A stretch of 64,000 bases of DNA from Leishmania donovani (GCF_000227135.1 NC_018237.1:62001-126000); one strand, 5' to 3'. Positions 54,201-63,652 are shown, counted from the stretch's first letter. Notes: a model not told the origin generated them from the letters alone. Translations and numbers: made by a program.

Positions 54201-55254
54201 GTCGACGGTGCGCCTTCCTCCCCTGCGCCAGCATTTGTTGTCTCGTGCGCAGCAGGGCCGCGACGGTCTCGCCGGCCACGGCGGCAACACCGCGCTGATG
54301 GCAGGCGTGGGATACTTGTCGCCACGCGATGTCCTAAGTCTGAACGCGTACGGGCGCATGGCCCCCGGTGGCGCGTACGACTACTCAGGCGCCACCGAAC
54401 CTCTCCACGCCGCCGGTAGCCTTACCGAGCAGGTGCTGGCGTACCGAGAAGCGCTGATGCGCTCTGCCGGCCGCGTTGTGCCAATGCCGTTCACCACCTA
54501 CGCCAACGGGGATCCGTACTGCTTGCCACTCTCGACATGGCCAGCGTCATCGGGGAAGACCGGCGCGGCTGGCAGCGACCGCTACGACCCGCTAGGCCGC
54601 CAACTGCCTTCGCCGGTGCCGCTGCCGGATTTGACTGCGTGGGTGTACGGAGTCCCTGAGGGGTACGCCTCGTCGCTCCTGCAGCAGCAGACCACTGGCT
54701 CTCATCAGCCGCAGAACATGGCCCTCTTCATGCCCCGCTACGACTGCTCCCCGCTTGCCAAGGTTGAGGGGCGTCAGCGCGCGTGTATGACGTCGGCGAT
54801 GCCACAGTCACTGAGTCGCGGCCGCAGCTTTCCGGCTGGTGCCTCCACCTACTCCACGCCCGCTGCCCTTGCTGCGCAGCGACTACAGGCAATGCTCAGC
54901 GTGTCCATGTGTGACCCGTCTGTCGCCACAGTTCCCGCCGCCATGGAAGCCACCACCGCCGGAAGCCGCGGGGCGCTTCCGACGACGCGAGGTCGTGCTT
55001 ATCCTGTGCACTTGGGGCGGAGCGGCGGGGCTGCGATAGCACAGCCGTGCTCACCGGCGCCGCCTTTGACGAAGCGGGCTCTGGCCAGCGCGAGCGCCGT
55101 CGACGCCGACGCTGCGCCCTCTTCGGAGACCGACCTAAGAACGGCTGGGGAAGGCGAAGTCAGTGAGTCGAACTACGAGTCTTTCGTTTTTGACGAGAAA
55201 GACTTGAACCCCCTTGCAGAGACGCTGGGGCCCGCGAAGGGCAGCTCCTCTTGA
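48208..55254 (+). CDS. Giant coiled-coil protein with a degenerate receiver (CheY-like) domain
   Basis: The product is 2348 aa in one uninterrupted frame. Residues ~168-400 follow the order of a response-regulator receiver: ALVLSANPLSLSVMASQLRM (strand 1, helix 1), YRWRVTQAQTLTEATAIL (strand 2, helix 2), an inserted acidic low-complexity stretch of about 110 residues, LPRLVLVDTFTHEDLGDI (strand 3, Asp333 at the phospho-acceptor place), LEMLLVLLLPNEAG (strand 4) and GAGCVITP (strand 5). The usual acidic pair is replaced by Ser-Ala and the Lys by Thr383, so phosphotransfer is doubtful. Coiled coils lie at about 619-668, 699-721, 819-847, 864-900 and 1034-1072. Most of the rest is Ser/Ala/Gly-rich and disordered, with folded islands near 1440-1500 and 1550-1600. 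No kinase domain is attached. Function unknown. Confidence 0.9.
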   Translation: MLGSRPPRGWAAPPAATIANSSDGATANMGKAYAPSSRVEKTAAGSPLPLPAITSLGSGAASRGGKDLAVHGSDGAVARGPAPPSPTSPSVSVGLQAAKAAVSGGASSSSAATSTLPLPRSDEEVTQYVLYDGLPQIGPASRRAQKRQSEAYYQFQHRIHERTESAHALVLSANPLSLSVMASQLRMYRWRVTQAQTLTEATAILQDYVIDTARHGYRVRRRAPPPSGQSRYAHGRGRAALKRRAQAELERLSGVKPTAENSAGVSIDGARVGRGVSAAPRHPKDRGASDSRAAEVAGEEEEEELDEAAVEDDAESALPSPPPDTLPRLVLVDTFTHEDLGDIARHVRFVDQEHGLEMLLVLLLPNEAGTMTASMQGAGCVITPTHQMTMEDAYAVGYDLVLAHNMDHLLVDFFTNEFVSSVGRWRNDVRSKAAVGNYMSLRSVLLGGLDTAALQRLIWDDRIDDTGVLELLGAQSLSTQGGAQRYGAATRHLLQQQGTAAEVEAPAKRHGSGASHSSRGGSGESDADLAQSVNESILVTGVPRLRKRPTSVAHFGVRLPAQQCATHEPLSSFSTKRDVFSSVMAQPTGARQLHRRRHCQVSGAEDLECDADSNEDALKHQQRLLQGALETELGRLLAENEGKQAYIDAMQAEVERLQRTVAVLRRHQRGAPSASGDGSNANQISELSESGSMIHLSKQQQIFILKERLEAANGRIVALLRGGRPSGGPPSPRRRGGGRGGGLSRRSRGSSASGGPRSPTQTPSPTAYSAFLTKVTVQEAEQMAALDSDANVSLDQLQLHRQEVIAAANDTAGQAAAGQKQRREREAVNQVIHSLQLELQQLQGRLDDTRPGSSRAEAEGCEGLQARMASRLQSALEVMEAQKVRIRHLEELRQMDQLLHTTFSREGLKGRKKGAGRSTRSTSGVSGGSDEADHEHGSSSFSADEEGDAFASARGTASGRRARQARTKGKKAAKSRFGVELVPAGKKGATGGGGGGVAPSKDATKGGLDAAEDADSDSTQKMDMEEVAARRTEAAVHDAVTSLQRTHRRQLAALVQTCKMQLARVALKLQKPSTSAYTALLQEELSCAQREQRAAWMRLQFTLRNLGPDQYDATLAERASSSAAATPPLISLRVTPTPEPDATDSGAALGASDDTNMVPLGAVTDPNVRSTAANIAREYAAYGLRIAYVSSELQRVEQSMMDSPRHLPEFAPAATPAVADTPPEQQLFSVYQAAKARVQETVDTCGPIQEYLEAVQAELAIEQQFRPWCDVNSAQLFSAANTALVPSTLCIGASMSGSAAAYDHTLHNPHSSTVSATTDQLVLLADVDASMRDVADVYATMLRALTPKGSGAAMSISTTSSGSISRHHASPPARASKKRDSKKGRQSAVSPTQPKPAASQRRFVAKAADKRSSGSPDESESLLPLRGSAGFTVEEALDALPIQPDDVASYQGQLGSIYISEGVHSAAQQRLYEFILRAYQQHYIHPVHMAAVESALSLPLPGHRGSASGISNDVSRESSVSASEALVDLMSAQAGAAHAQHREVMALLELIAPTMTQALRTLTKGLQRVQHLLDREDDGAAFAEACSGTGPPCTSPVFLTAVDAAVLGCVVDELRWREWRHSLLPSKKDGTESSDPAPLPTAGAAPSELLTALILARRGRSGGGRSATPTTDGGADLEDARTIGHYAAFCAARERAARNAHSSQGSPVPGPAESPSSEAEDLFHLTDAPPMLLVPSDASGISALAATGGDNADVGLTVAHELAALFSKRRRQDAHGDDDKAAALLEEIYLDDGEYGGAGVLGGDSNTEAMRSIRRELEYLQAAKQQRMWELMMRFELHKERCAGKTDGSGRLEPKFGTAGARGADDRASLPSVDPDRLGFEVKSGSAAWYGMEAAKRVHNILRRRARPDQIIVGGGPHGGSVGIELSRRTAQPGSSTAGSSKSGNIGGAGAAPGSGVLGQEDEDEGYAHSSAEEEALFTLGPYASHQRSARSTGRATPSTVRLPPLRQHLLSRAQQGRDGLAGHGGNTALMAGVGYLSPRDVLSLNAYGRMAPGGAYDYSGATEPLHAAGSLTEQVLAYREALMRSAGRVVPMPFTTYANGDPYCLPLSTWPASSGKTGAAGSDRYDPLGRQLPSPVPLPDLTAWVYGVPEGYASSLLQQQTTGSHQPQNMALFMPRYDCSPLAKVEGRQRACMTSAMPQSLSRGRSFPAGASTYSTPAALAAQRLQAMLSVSMCDPSVATVPAAMEATTAGSRGALPTTRGRAYPVHLGRSGGAAIAQPCSPAPPLTKRALASASAVDADAAPSSETDLRTAGEGEVSESNYESFVFDEKDLNPLAETLGPAKGSSS

Positions 55255-56380
55255 ACAGGGATGGGTGACGTGGCCGCAAGCGCGCGGAAGAGTGTAGGCG
55301 CATGGGGTATACGTGTATGGTTGTGCACGCGTGCAACAAGGTGCATCGCCGTCATTCTCTTCTTCGTCCCCCTTCCCCCTCCCCTCCCCATCGCACAGCC
55401 CATCCACACAAGCTTCGATGTACAGCACAGAGACGTCAGCTGGTCTCTCTCTGTTTTTCTTCGCTTCTGTCGTATGTTGCCGTATGGCTCCCTCCCCCCA
55501 GACACCGAGTCTGTTCCGTGCTTTCCCGTTTCTGTGGTGCTCGGTAGCCTTGGGTTAGGTGCGCGAGCGTGTGCGCTTCGGTCTCCCTCGCGCTGCCACA
55601 CCGTTGTCTTTTTCTGCTGTTCCCGGCCCCACGCTCTCTGTGTCTGTCTGTCTGCCCTTCACCGCTCTGCGCGATGCGTGGCTGTTACACGTGCGTGTAG
55701 TGCGAGGAGAAGGGGAATGCGACGTAGAGGCCTCACGGGCACGTGAATCGGGTCAACACATCCATGGAGCCGAGCAAGGAAACAGCGAGAAGGCCAGTTC
55801 ACAAAAAAAAAACAGCAAAGACCCTAAGAAACACGCATCGATGCCACCGACACCCAAGAGGTGTGCGTGTGCGTGTGGGGGTGGGGGGGGGGGGGCAGTG
55901 CTGCTCCGTCTTCTTAAGCATGGCTTCTTCTCATAGGTCTCTACCCCTTCTGTGACACTGCCGCTCTCTCTCTTCCTTTCTTCCCGCCTTTCCGCCACTT
56001 CACACGCGCATGCATCGGGGGTGATGGATGCGTGTGTGTGTGTGCCCTACAATCGAGCACCGGCAGTCACCCTCCTTCTCCACACACACAAACACCTCCA
56101 CACCTGACCTGCCCTCGACACACTCCCGATTTAGCGCCCAAACACATACCCATACCGCCTCGCCCTCCCTCTCTCTGCTTGTGTTTTGCGCCTTCCTTGT
56201 ACGTCTTTTCTAGTACCTTTTCTTATTGTTATATACTTGAGAGAGAACACCTGACATTGCGCCTTCTCCCGCCGCCCTCGTCCACGCACAGCCTCCCATT
56301 AGGAATACGCGCTCGAGTCGCTGACGTCCTCATTGTCCTTCTTGCGGCCTTCCCTTGCTTGCTGTTCCGATCCGCGCGAA
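55255..56380. other. Intergenic upstream of isocitrate dehydrogenase
   Basis: No gene recognised. G-run at 55877-55895, an A-run at 55803-55811, and CT-rich sequence at 56150-56220. Acceptor candidates are AG 56212-56213 (after ACGTCTTTTCTAG) and AG 56290-56291. Confidence 0.6.
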
Positions 56381-57688
56381 ATGTTCCGCCGTGTTTCGGC
56401 TGCTTCGGCGAGCTCGCTCGTCGCCGCACGCTCCTTCTCCAGCACCAACGTCTACCTGGACAAGCGCATCAAGGTAAAGAATGAGGTGGTAGACATGGAC
56501 GGCGACGAGATGACGCGCATTATCTGGTCGTTCATCAAGGAAAAGCTGATCCTGCCCTACGTGGATGTCCCGATCAACTACTTTGACCTCAGCGTGACTA
56601 ACCGTGACGCGACGAACGACAAGGTCACGGTTGAAGCCGCCGAAGCGATCAAGAAGTGCAACGTTGGCATCAAGTGCGCCACCATCACCCCCGATGAGGC
56701 CCGCGTGAAGGAGTTCAACCTGAAGAAGATGTGGAAGAGCCCAAACGGCACCATCCGGAACATCCTTGGCGGCACGGTGTTCCGTGAGCCGATCATCGTC
56801 TCCAACATCCCACGTATCGTCCCTCAGTGGCACAATCCCATCGTGGTCGGCCGCCACGCCTTCGGCGACCAGTACAAGGCGACGGATGCTGTTTTGAAGC
56901 CCGGCAAGCTGCAGCTCGTGCACACACCCGCCGACGGCAGCGCGCCGACAACGCTGGATGTATACGACTTCAAGGGCGAGGGTGTCGGGCTGGCCATGTA
57001 CAACACGAAGGAGAGCATTGAGGGCTTTGCGAAGAGCTGCTTCCAGTACGCGTTGATGCGCAAGTACCCACTGGTTTTGACGACGAAGAACACCATCCTG
57101 AAGAAGTACGATGGCATGTTCCTGCAGACCTTCCAGCGCATGTATGACGAGCAGTACAAGGCCGACTTCGAGAAGGCCGGCATCACGTACAACCACCGCC
57201 TCATCGATGACCAGGTGGCGCAGATGATCAAGGGCGAGGGCGGCTTCGTGTGGGCGTGCAAGAACTACGATGGCGACGTGCAGAGCGACATCGTGGCGCA
57301 AGGCTTCGGCTCGCTGGGCCTCATGACCTCTGTGCTGATGTGCCCGGATGGCAAGACAATCGAGGCCGAGGCCGCCCACGGCACGGTGACGCGTCACTAC
57401 CGCCAGCATCAGCAGGGCAAGGAGACGAGCACGAACTCCGTCGCCTCCATCTACGCCTGGACGCGCGGTCTCGCCCATCGTGGCAAGCTTGACGGCAACA
57501 GCGACCTCGTCAAGTTCTCGGAGACGCTGGAGAGGGTGGTCGTCAAGGCGATTGAGGATGGCCACATGACGAAGGACCTGGCCCTCTGCGTCTACGGCTC
57601 CAGCGGCGTCAAGCGTGAACATTACGAGACGACGGAGCAGTTCCTCGACAGCGTCGATGCAGCCCTGAAGAAGGCGATGAGCGCGTAA
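56381..57688 (+). CDS. IDH: Isocitrate dehydrogenase [NADP], mitochondrial
   Basis: The product is 435 aa; the frame upstream has only TTG, so ATG 56381 is used. It oxidatively decarboxylates isocitrate to 2-oxoglutarate and makes NADPH in the mitochondrion. The N-terminus MFRRVSAASASSLVAARSFS is a mitochondrial presequence. The mature enzyme starts near KRIKVKNEVVDMDGDEMTRI. Hallmarks of the eukaryotic homodimeric NADP-IDH follow: KKMWKSPNGTIRNILGGTVF (substrate loop), NIPRIVPQWHNPIVVGRHAF, ITYNHRLIDDQVAQMIK, and the IDH/IMDH signature region with EAEAAHGTVTRHYRQHQQGK. Length and motifs are complete. From memory the L. major gene is LmjF.10.0290 and the T. brucei gene Tb927.8.3690, the latter next to KKT4 as here. 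Confidence 0.97.
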   Translation: MFRRVSAASASSLVAARSFSSTNVYLDKRIKVKNEVVDMDGDEMTRIIWSFIKEKLILPYVDVPINYFDLSVTNRDATNDKVTVEAAEAIKKCNVGIKCATITPDEARVKEFNLKKMWKSPNGTIRNILGGTVFREPIIVSNIPRIVPQWHNPIVVGRHAFGDQYKATDAVLKPGKLQLVHTPADGSAPTTLDVYDFKGEGVGLAMYNTKESIEGFAKSCFQYALMRKYPLVLTTKNTILKKYDGMFLQTFQRMYDEQYKADFEKAGITYNHRLIDDQVAQMIKGEGGFVWACKNYDGDVQSDIVAQGFGSLGLMTSVLMCPDGKTIEAEAAHGTVTRHYRQHQQGKETSTNSVASIYAWTRGLAHRGKLDGNSDLVKFSETLERVVVKAIEDGHMTKDLALCVYGSSGVKREHYETTEQFLDSVDAALKKAMSA

Positions 57689-60600
57689 AGAGGCGGCACA
57701 GTGACGGACGAAAGCGCTAGCAAGGAGACCCTGCGGACGTGAGGAAATACGTGTGCGGGGAGGCGCGCTTGCCAGCGCCGCGCTGTTCCGTCGGCGCATG
57801 TCTTCTCCTGTGCGTGTGCGTGCGTGTGCCTGCATTTTGGTGTGTGTCTCGTAGCATTCAGGACGGCTGCGGCCACCTTCTCGTCCGCCCCTGTGCCGGT
57901 ATGGTGTGCGCCTGTGCGCTTCGCAGGCGCCCAAAACGGTGCGTGTGGCCAGCCCCGCTCTTTCAAGCTCGCCCTCGCCGTCTGTGCCTTCTCCGCGGCA
58001 CCAGCACCGCCACCGTCACCTGTGGTACGGCCATCAACGCCCGTTTTCCGTGCCCTAACGCCGTTCTCCGCTGCTGGCTCGTGGACACATCCCGCAAGCA
58101 GTCAGAGACAGCGGGACAGTGGCTGTAAGCGGAGAGCGAGAGGCGGTAGCGGCGGGAGTCGAGGAGGCGGGAGCTGACTAGCTTCAAGCCGTAGGCGGTG
58201 CCAGATGAGGATCCTGCCGATGAGGTGTGGGCCCGCCCCTCACCATTGAGGTCACCATCAACTATACAGCACACCAAAGAAAAGAGCGTCGTGGCCGTCG
58301 CAGCGAAGGCAACGACGAAGAACAGCTGCGCCTAGTGTGTATATATAAGCTATCTATATCTTTCCCACTAACGTATTTTCCATTGAAGTATTGACGTTTC
58401 CCGTTGCTTGCGTGTGTGTGCGGATGAGATGTATGCGAACGGCGCACCTCAATGCTGGTAACAGTTTGTCGGCGGCGGCGCGGGGAGGGTGGTGGGGAGT
58501 GGCCAGCACCCCATGAATTCGTGGCGCTCCCTCTTGTGTGTTTCAAATCTCCGCCGGCGAGGACGTGAGAAAGCCGAGATCGCTCATACACGCTGCGGAG
58601 CTTTTTTTTACAGACTGAGCAAGTGGCCGCCGTCCAGAAACACCTCACTGTCTTTTTCTTAGGGTCCAGAGACAGGGCCGCGATGTGCGCGTTCTCATGA
58701 TCCAGCAATCCACCCCCTCCTTGCCTGCATGGCCTCTTGGGTCTATCCTCCCCTCTGCTCGCACAGCATGGCAGCTGCAACGCGCACGCACGCCCCTCTC
58801 GCTCCCTGCACCCTCTCTCCCCCCCCCCCCCTCTCTTTCTGCAGACGATGCGCCAGCTCAACGGAACGAGTGTTTTAGGCTCATCGCTTCACCAGTCACC
58901 ACCCCGACAGAGACCACCGCTGTCAAGCATGCTGGGTGCACCAAGTCCGGCAGCAGGCGAATTCAGACGCCGTCTTGCACTGCGTGAGAGGTGAAGGGCG
59001 GACTAGGCAGCAGAGGCACTAGCCGGCCGAAGATCCTGGCAGCCCTCTCCGCGCCGAGGAGCAGCACAAGCCGCAAGAAATTTCAAAAAACTCGGAAGAC
59101 AGGGCTGCCCGTCGGGTGGCCCGATGATCGGCCGTACAAAGAGAAGGCGATGATGAAATTGCTCACAGGGGCGGAAGCTTGCCACGCGGGAAGACGACAC
59201 GCCACGGAGCTGCATTTTCTTCTGCTAGAGTGCATGCTGATGCAGCTGTGTTGCACGTGCACACGGGCAGGCACTTAGTCAGCTTGGCTGTCTTGATCAT
59301 GCGCATACGATGCGCACGACGAGAACACACCCGGCCGACACATACTTCATCATGTCGGCACACGGACGGTGTGTCAGCCCGGGTGTGCAGAAGCAGGGCA
59401 GGAGGAAGACGGCGGGGCGGCACTGCTCCCCCTCCCTTCATCGCCGAACCGGCAAACTCATCCCCTAGCCACACTGGTTCTGCGGTTGCTGTAGAGCCGA
59501 TGGTGGGTCATTGCCCCCCCCCCCCTCGCCGCGTGTAGCCGCACGGATGGAAGACAGCACGAATGACCTCGCTGCCTTCACAGATGCCTCGAGAGCGGGA
59601 TGACAGGGAAGGAATACGGGAGAGGTGGCATGAAGGCGATGCCTTGGTGGTGGGGGTGGGCTGGGCGGATCATCTGTGAAGGCGAGACACACCCACGCAT
59701 GTCGCCAGAGGAGCAGGTAGGGCAACGGATTCGGAGTCACGGCAGAGGGTCGAAGTGGCACTGCGATGGCCAGGCTCCCCCCGTTGGTCTAGCTCCCCTC
59801 CCCACACCTGTGCACAAGCCACACACCAGCGCTGTGCTGTCGCCGACGTGAATGTCCGTCGTTGTCGATGAAGGCACATCAAGAAGCGAAGCAAAGAAAA
59901 CGAGAGAAGTGATAAGCAGGGCATCAGATGTCATCGCACGTAGCAGTGGTCGCTTCTGGTAGTGGATGTGTGAGCAGCGCAGCAGACGCCTCAGCTGGGG
60001 ACGTGTGAGGGGGCATCGACGGCGTACAGTGATGTCCTGACATCAGTGGTGGACCGTACACTGGGTAAACTGCCAGTAGCACTGCTGCCGCCCCATTGGC
60101 GCTTCTTCGCTGCCTACCGGTGTTGTTATTGCTGCTCCCGTTGAAGTGATGACTGTGGCCATGGGCTGCCCCACTTCCCCACGCCCTCCTACCTCTTTCA
60201 CTTGGACTCACGTCCTGCATCCTCTGCCGTTAACGGGCTCGTGGGCAAACGCGCGCGGAGTGCGCTGCATGAGCACACCCGCCCGGCTGACACACACACA
60301 CACACAGCGCACGCACCGCTGCTGTTGGCAGCGCCCAATCGGTTGACGCCCCCCTCCCCCACACACACTCTCCCCTTCACACCACACACCATATCACCTC
60401 CCCCCTTCCCTCCCCCGACCTTACAAGGAAGGGCGAGAAAGACAGACAGACTGACCGAGGAGGAGGAAGAACAAGAGAGAGAGAGCGGTACTGAGCACCG
60501 ACACGAGACGGGAGCGAAAGCCATCTCGACGGCGCGTAGATTCGATCATACAGAGAGTGTGCCCTCGCCGCGTGCCTTGCTCTCCACGCCGACGCGCGTG

Positions 60601-60944
60601 TGTAGTTGTGAGGCGTTGACCGAGGAAAGCAGAAATCAGTTACCCCCACGCTCTCCCTTGCGCACTCCTTTAAAGTACGTTAGTGACGACGCCAACGTGG
60701 TGCTCGCACACGCACCACCACCACCACCACCGACAAAGGAAGCAGTCGCCCCAGCTCCTTTCCTTACTTGCACCGCCGCACATACCTGCACACTCAGCGA
60801 AGAGTGCCTTCATAAAGCATCGTTCCTTTGCCTGCCTCAGCACACATAGATAGAATCTCAAGATACGTAGAAAGGGTCGCGGGCAAACTAGAGGAGACGG
60901 TCACTGCCACCTTTAGTGCTGTACCAATCCTGCTCAGCCCCGCC
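57689..60944. other. 3.3-kb intergenic between IDH and KKT4
   Basis: No gene recognised. The part 58130-59930 stands out: it has few pyrimidine tracts and is richer in purines than other spacers, and may contain a degenerate retroposon (see findings). After 60280 the usual CA and CT repeats return, with a CACCACCAC block at 60712-60730 and AG 60839-60840 after CCTTTGCCTGCCTC as a likely acceptor for KKT4. Confidence 0.55.
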
Positions 60945-63242
60945 ATGAGCACCAACGCCCAGGAGCTGGTGCGCCAGCTCACGGAGAACCCAGAGGTTCT
61001 GGAGAGCATGCAGCACATGATCTCTCTGCTGCGCGCCAATCCTCCGCGTATCTCCGGCAGCAGCAACGGTGGAGGCCTCGGCAGCGTGGAGACCAACGGA
61101 CCTGAGAGAGGTGCACAGCAGTGTGTGCGACCACCGCGCAGCGAATATGGTACTGACGCTGATTACGGTCATCACCGGCCCACAACCAGGCGTAAGCTGC
61201 ACAGCAGTGATGGCACCGGCCACAGCGCGACCTCCCTGTCTGCGTCGTCGTTGACGCAGGAGGCGCACTCTTTCTATAGTGACGACAGGGTCGGTGCGCG
61301 CACCACCGTCAGTGGTCACAACGCCGCCACCGGCGGCGCATCTTCGCCGACGCCAACCTTCGTCGCAACAGGATCCCGCGCAGCGCCTCAAGTGGTGGCT
61401 GCGGCCTCACGGCTTGCGCCGCGCCGCTCCTCGCTTCTCTCGACGCCGCACGAGCATCGCCCCGCCACGGCTCCTGATGAGCAGCTGATGGCCACGGCCA
61501 ACAGGCTGACGGAGGCGCAGCGACGCATTGCAGAGCTAGAAAAGGAACTGCAGCGCACCACGCAACGGGTGGACCAGCTGTCCGATGTGGTGCAGCGGCA
61601 GAAGGACGAGCTACAGGCCACGAAGGATCGGCATGCGCTAGAGATGGAGGAAACACGACACGCCTACAACGCCGTGATTCACCGCAAAGACGAGGTGCAA
61701 GAGGAGGCGCTGCGCCAGCTGCTCAAATCCCGCCAGCTGATGGTGTCGGCAGCCAAGTACGAGGCCGTCGTGGCGGCGAAGAAGTTTCACGCTCAGCAGT
61801 TGGAAAAGGAGAACAACACCGGCGCCGATGATGGGACGGGAAGCGCAAAGGGGTTGGCAGGCGTACAGGCAAGCTCCAACCCCAACGAGCACGGCACTCA
61901 CCCCGGGCTAGCGCCAAGTCAGACATCAGTGAACGCGCGGCACTCTTCGACGCTCGGCCACGGGTCGGGCGCGACGGCCAAGTACAACAGTGCTCTGAAG
62001 CGTGACCGCCAGAATGACGAGGAGGACTTTGTTGACGGTGCCGGCGTCGCGACTGGCGCACAAGAGCCTGGTGAGGCGCGATACGGAGAAGCAACCCACC
62101 AACGTCCGCCAATGAAGCGCACTGCGTTGGACACATCTCATCTGCAGGGCAGCGCTGATCGTGCCGTAGAAGGACGGAGGGGCGTTGTGGCGACCAAGGC
62201 GGAGACGTCTCCCGCGTACATCACCACCCCCACGCCGGTGGGCAAGGCGTCCACCGCGCTCGTCGACCCGCGCACTCAGTCACGCAGCGCACGCAAGCGG
62301 CGCACCCCGCGCACGCCGAGCCGCACAAACGCTGAGCGCCTCGCCGGGTCGATGGCGGAGAACCGAATCCGCTCGCAGCAGCGCTTGCCCGGGACGGCGT
62401 CGCTAAAGATCGAGAGCCCCACGCCTGTGGTGAGCACGGCGTGGACGGCGGACCGCTCTCTCACGGGCAGTTGTACGCCGCCGCCCTCCAGCGCTGGCAT
62501 GTACACGGTGTCCGAGGCGGTGACCAAACATCATCAACTGCACCCGCAGCAGCACGTGCAACAAGCTCCGTCCACGCGACCGCCGCTCATGCAGCGTGCA
62601 GCGGGTCGTCTTCCTCCGGCTCCGCACCGCACCGCAGCTGCCCCGACGGCGGTGCCCAACACGCGAAGTGGCACCTCTTCCATTGCTTCCGGTGGCCCGA
62701 CGCGGTCACCGTCGCCTGTGAATCCGAAGCGTGGCGCCATGCTGCCGCGCCGCTTCATCTTTACAGGTCTGAAAGACCATGAACCTCAGCGGCTGGTCAG
62801 CGCAATAGCCGCGGTCGGTGACGATGCCGCGGCGCTGGCGAGTGACCTCGACGAGCCGCCGCCAAGCAGCACGACTCACGTTGTGCTGCGCGGGACGCCG
62901 CGTAGCGTCAAGGCTCTCTGCGGGGTGGTGTCGGGCAAGTGGCTTGTCTCACCCGAATACGTGTACAACAGCCAGCAAAGTGGCTTCTGGCTAGACGAGC
63001 TCGAGGAGGGCGGTCTGCGCATCTTTCCACCGCCGCTGAAGTGCCAGCGTTTCCTTCTGACTGTTGAGCACCCAAGCATCCGTGCGAAGCTGGCGCAGGT
63101 GATCGAGTACGGCGGTGGCGAGGTGTTGCCAAGCGGCAGTGACAAGCGTGGCCCTAGCGCCGGCGACAATGTGGCGCAGGACGTTATTGTGATCACCTCT
63201 GGCGATGACCTCTTGCGATATGCAACGCAAGACCGCGTGTAA
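60945..63242 (+). CDS. KKT4: Kinetoplastid kinetochore protein KKT4
   Basis: The product is 765 aa; the upstream frame has only TTG, so ATG 60945 is used. The layout is that of KKT4. A short N-terminal helix (NAQELVRQLTENPEVLESMQ) comes first. A long coiled coil follows at about 178-288 (TEAQRRIAELEKELQRTTQR). A very basic stretch lies at about 440-480 (SRSARKRRTPRTPSRTN). The C-terminal BRCT region at about 600-765 contains RRFIFTGLKDHE, SGKWLVSPEYVYNSQQSGFW and QRFLLTVEHPSI, probably two BRCT units. In T. brucei KKT4 (Tb927.8.3680, from memory) the coiled-coil/basic part binds microtubules directly, and the BRCT end binds phosphopeptides or DNA. The position next to IDH is conserved between the species. 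The linkers are long and low-complexity. Confidence 0.88.
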   Translation: MSTNAQELVRQLTENPEVLESMQHMISLLRANPPRISGSSNGGGLGSVETNGPERGAQQCVRPPRSEYGTDADYGHHRPTTRRKLHSSDGTGHSATSLSASSLTQEAHSFYSDDRVGARTTVSGHNAATGGASSPTPTFVATGSRAAPQVVAAASRLAPRRSSLLSTPHEHRPATAPDEQLMATANRLTEAQRRIAELEKELQRTTQRVDQLSDVVQRQKDELQATKDRHALEMEETRHAYNAVIHRKDEVQEEALRQLLKSRQLMVSAAKYEAVVAAKKFHAQQLEKENNTGADDGTGSAKGLAGVQASSNPNEHGTHPGLAPSQTSVNARHSSTLGHGSGATAKYNSALKRDRQNDEEDFVDGAGVATGAQEPGEARYGEATHQRPPMKRTALDTSHLQGSADRAVEGRRGVVATKAETSPAYITTPTPVGKASTALVDPRTQSRSARKRRTPRTPSRTNAERLAGSMAENRIRSQQRLPGTASLKIESPTPVVSTAWTADRSLTGSCTPPPSSAGMYTVSEAVTKHHQLHPQQHVQQAPSTRPPLMQRAAGRLPPAPHRTAAAPTAVPNTRSGTSSIASGGPTRSPSPVNPKRGAMLPRRFIFTGLKDHEPQRLVSAIAAVGDDAAALASDLDEPPPSSTTHVVLRGTPRSVKALCGVVSGKWLVSPEYVYNSQQSGFWLDELEEGGLRIFPPPLKCQRFLLTVEHPSIRAKLAQVIEYGGGEVLPSGSDKRGPSAGDNVAQDVIVITSGDDLLRYATQDRV

Positions 63243-63303
63243 CGCGTCAGCTTGGCGAGACCGTGTACCGAGCCCGTCTCGTTGACTGTCCACACTGTGT
63301 GCC

Positions 63304-63332
63304 CGTGTGTGTGTGTGTGTGTGTGTGTGTGA
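63304..63332. repeat. (TG)n microsatellite
   Basis: About fourteen TG units after GTGTGCCCG. Confidence 0.9.
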
Positions 63333-63615
63333 CGGACTTCATGGTGATCCGCATAGAGTCGTTGCTGTTGAAGAGCGACATCCGTTTCGCCGCCTCTCTG
63401 GCTCTTACTTCTCCTTCTCGTATTAGCTTTTTTTTCTGTTGTGTGCGTATGTATTCGTCGTTCTCGCTCGCTCGCGGTGGTGACGTGCCGCGCCCTTCCT
63501 TGCCGGCCGGCGAGGGAGGAGATGGGGGATATTAGGAGACCATGGGAGGTGTGCTGTATGCATGTTACCCTGCCTCGTCCCCTCCCTGCACTGCACACAC
63601 ATTTCTTCGCGTGTG

Positions 63616-63652
63616 TGTGTGTGTGTGTGTGTATGTGTGTGCATGTGTGTAG
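63616..63652. repeat. (TG)n microsatellite
   Basis: TG units with single A and C interruptions. Confidence 0.9.

Noticed and set aside
56330..57934. 534-codon open frame on the minus strand opposite isocitrate dehydrogenase
   Set aside because: Mirror of a high-GC coding region; IDH on the + strand is unmistakable and every other gene is on +.
58991..59278. 95-codon frame with Lys-rich start in the IDH-KKT4 spacer
   Set aside because: Starts with GTG, has no acceptor and no known domain; lies in the possible retroposon remnant.
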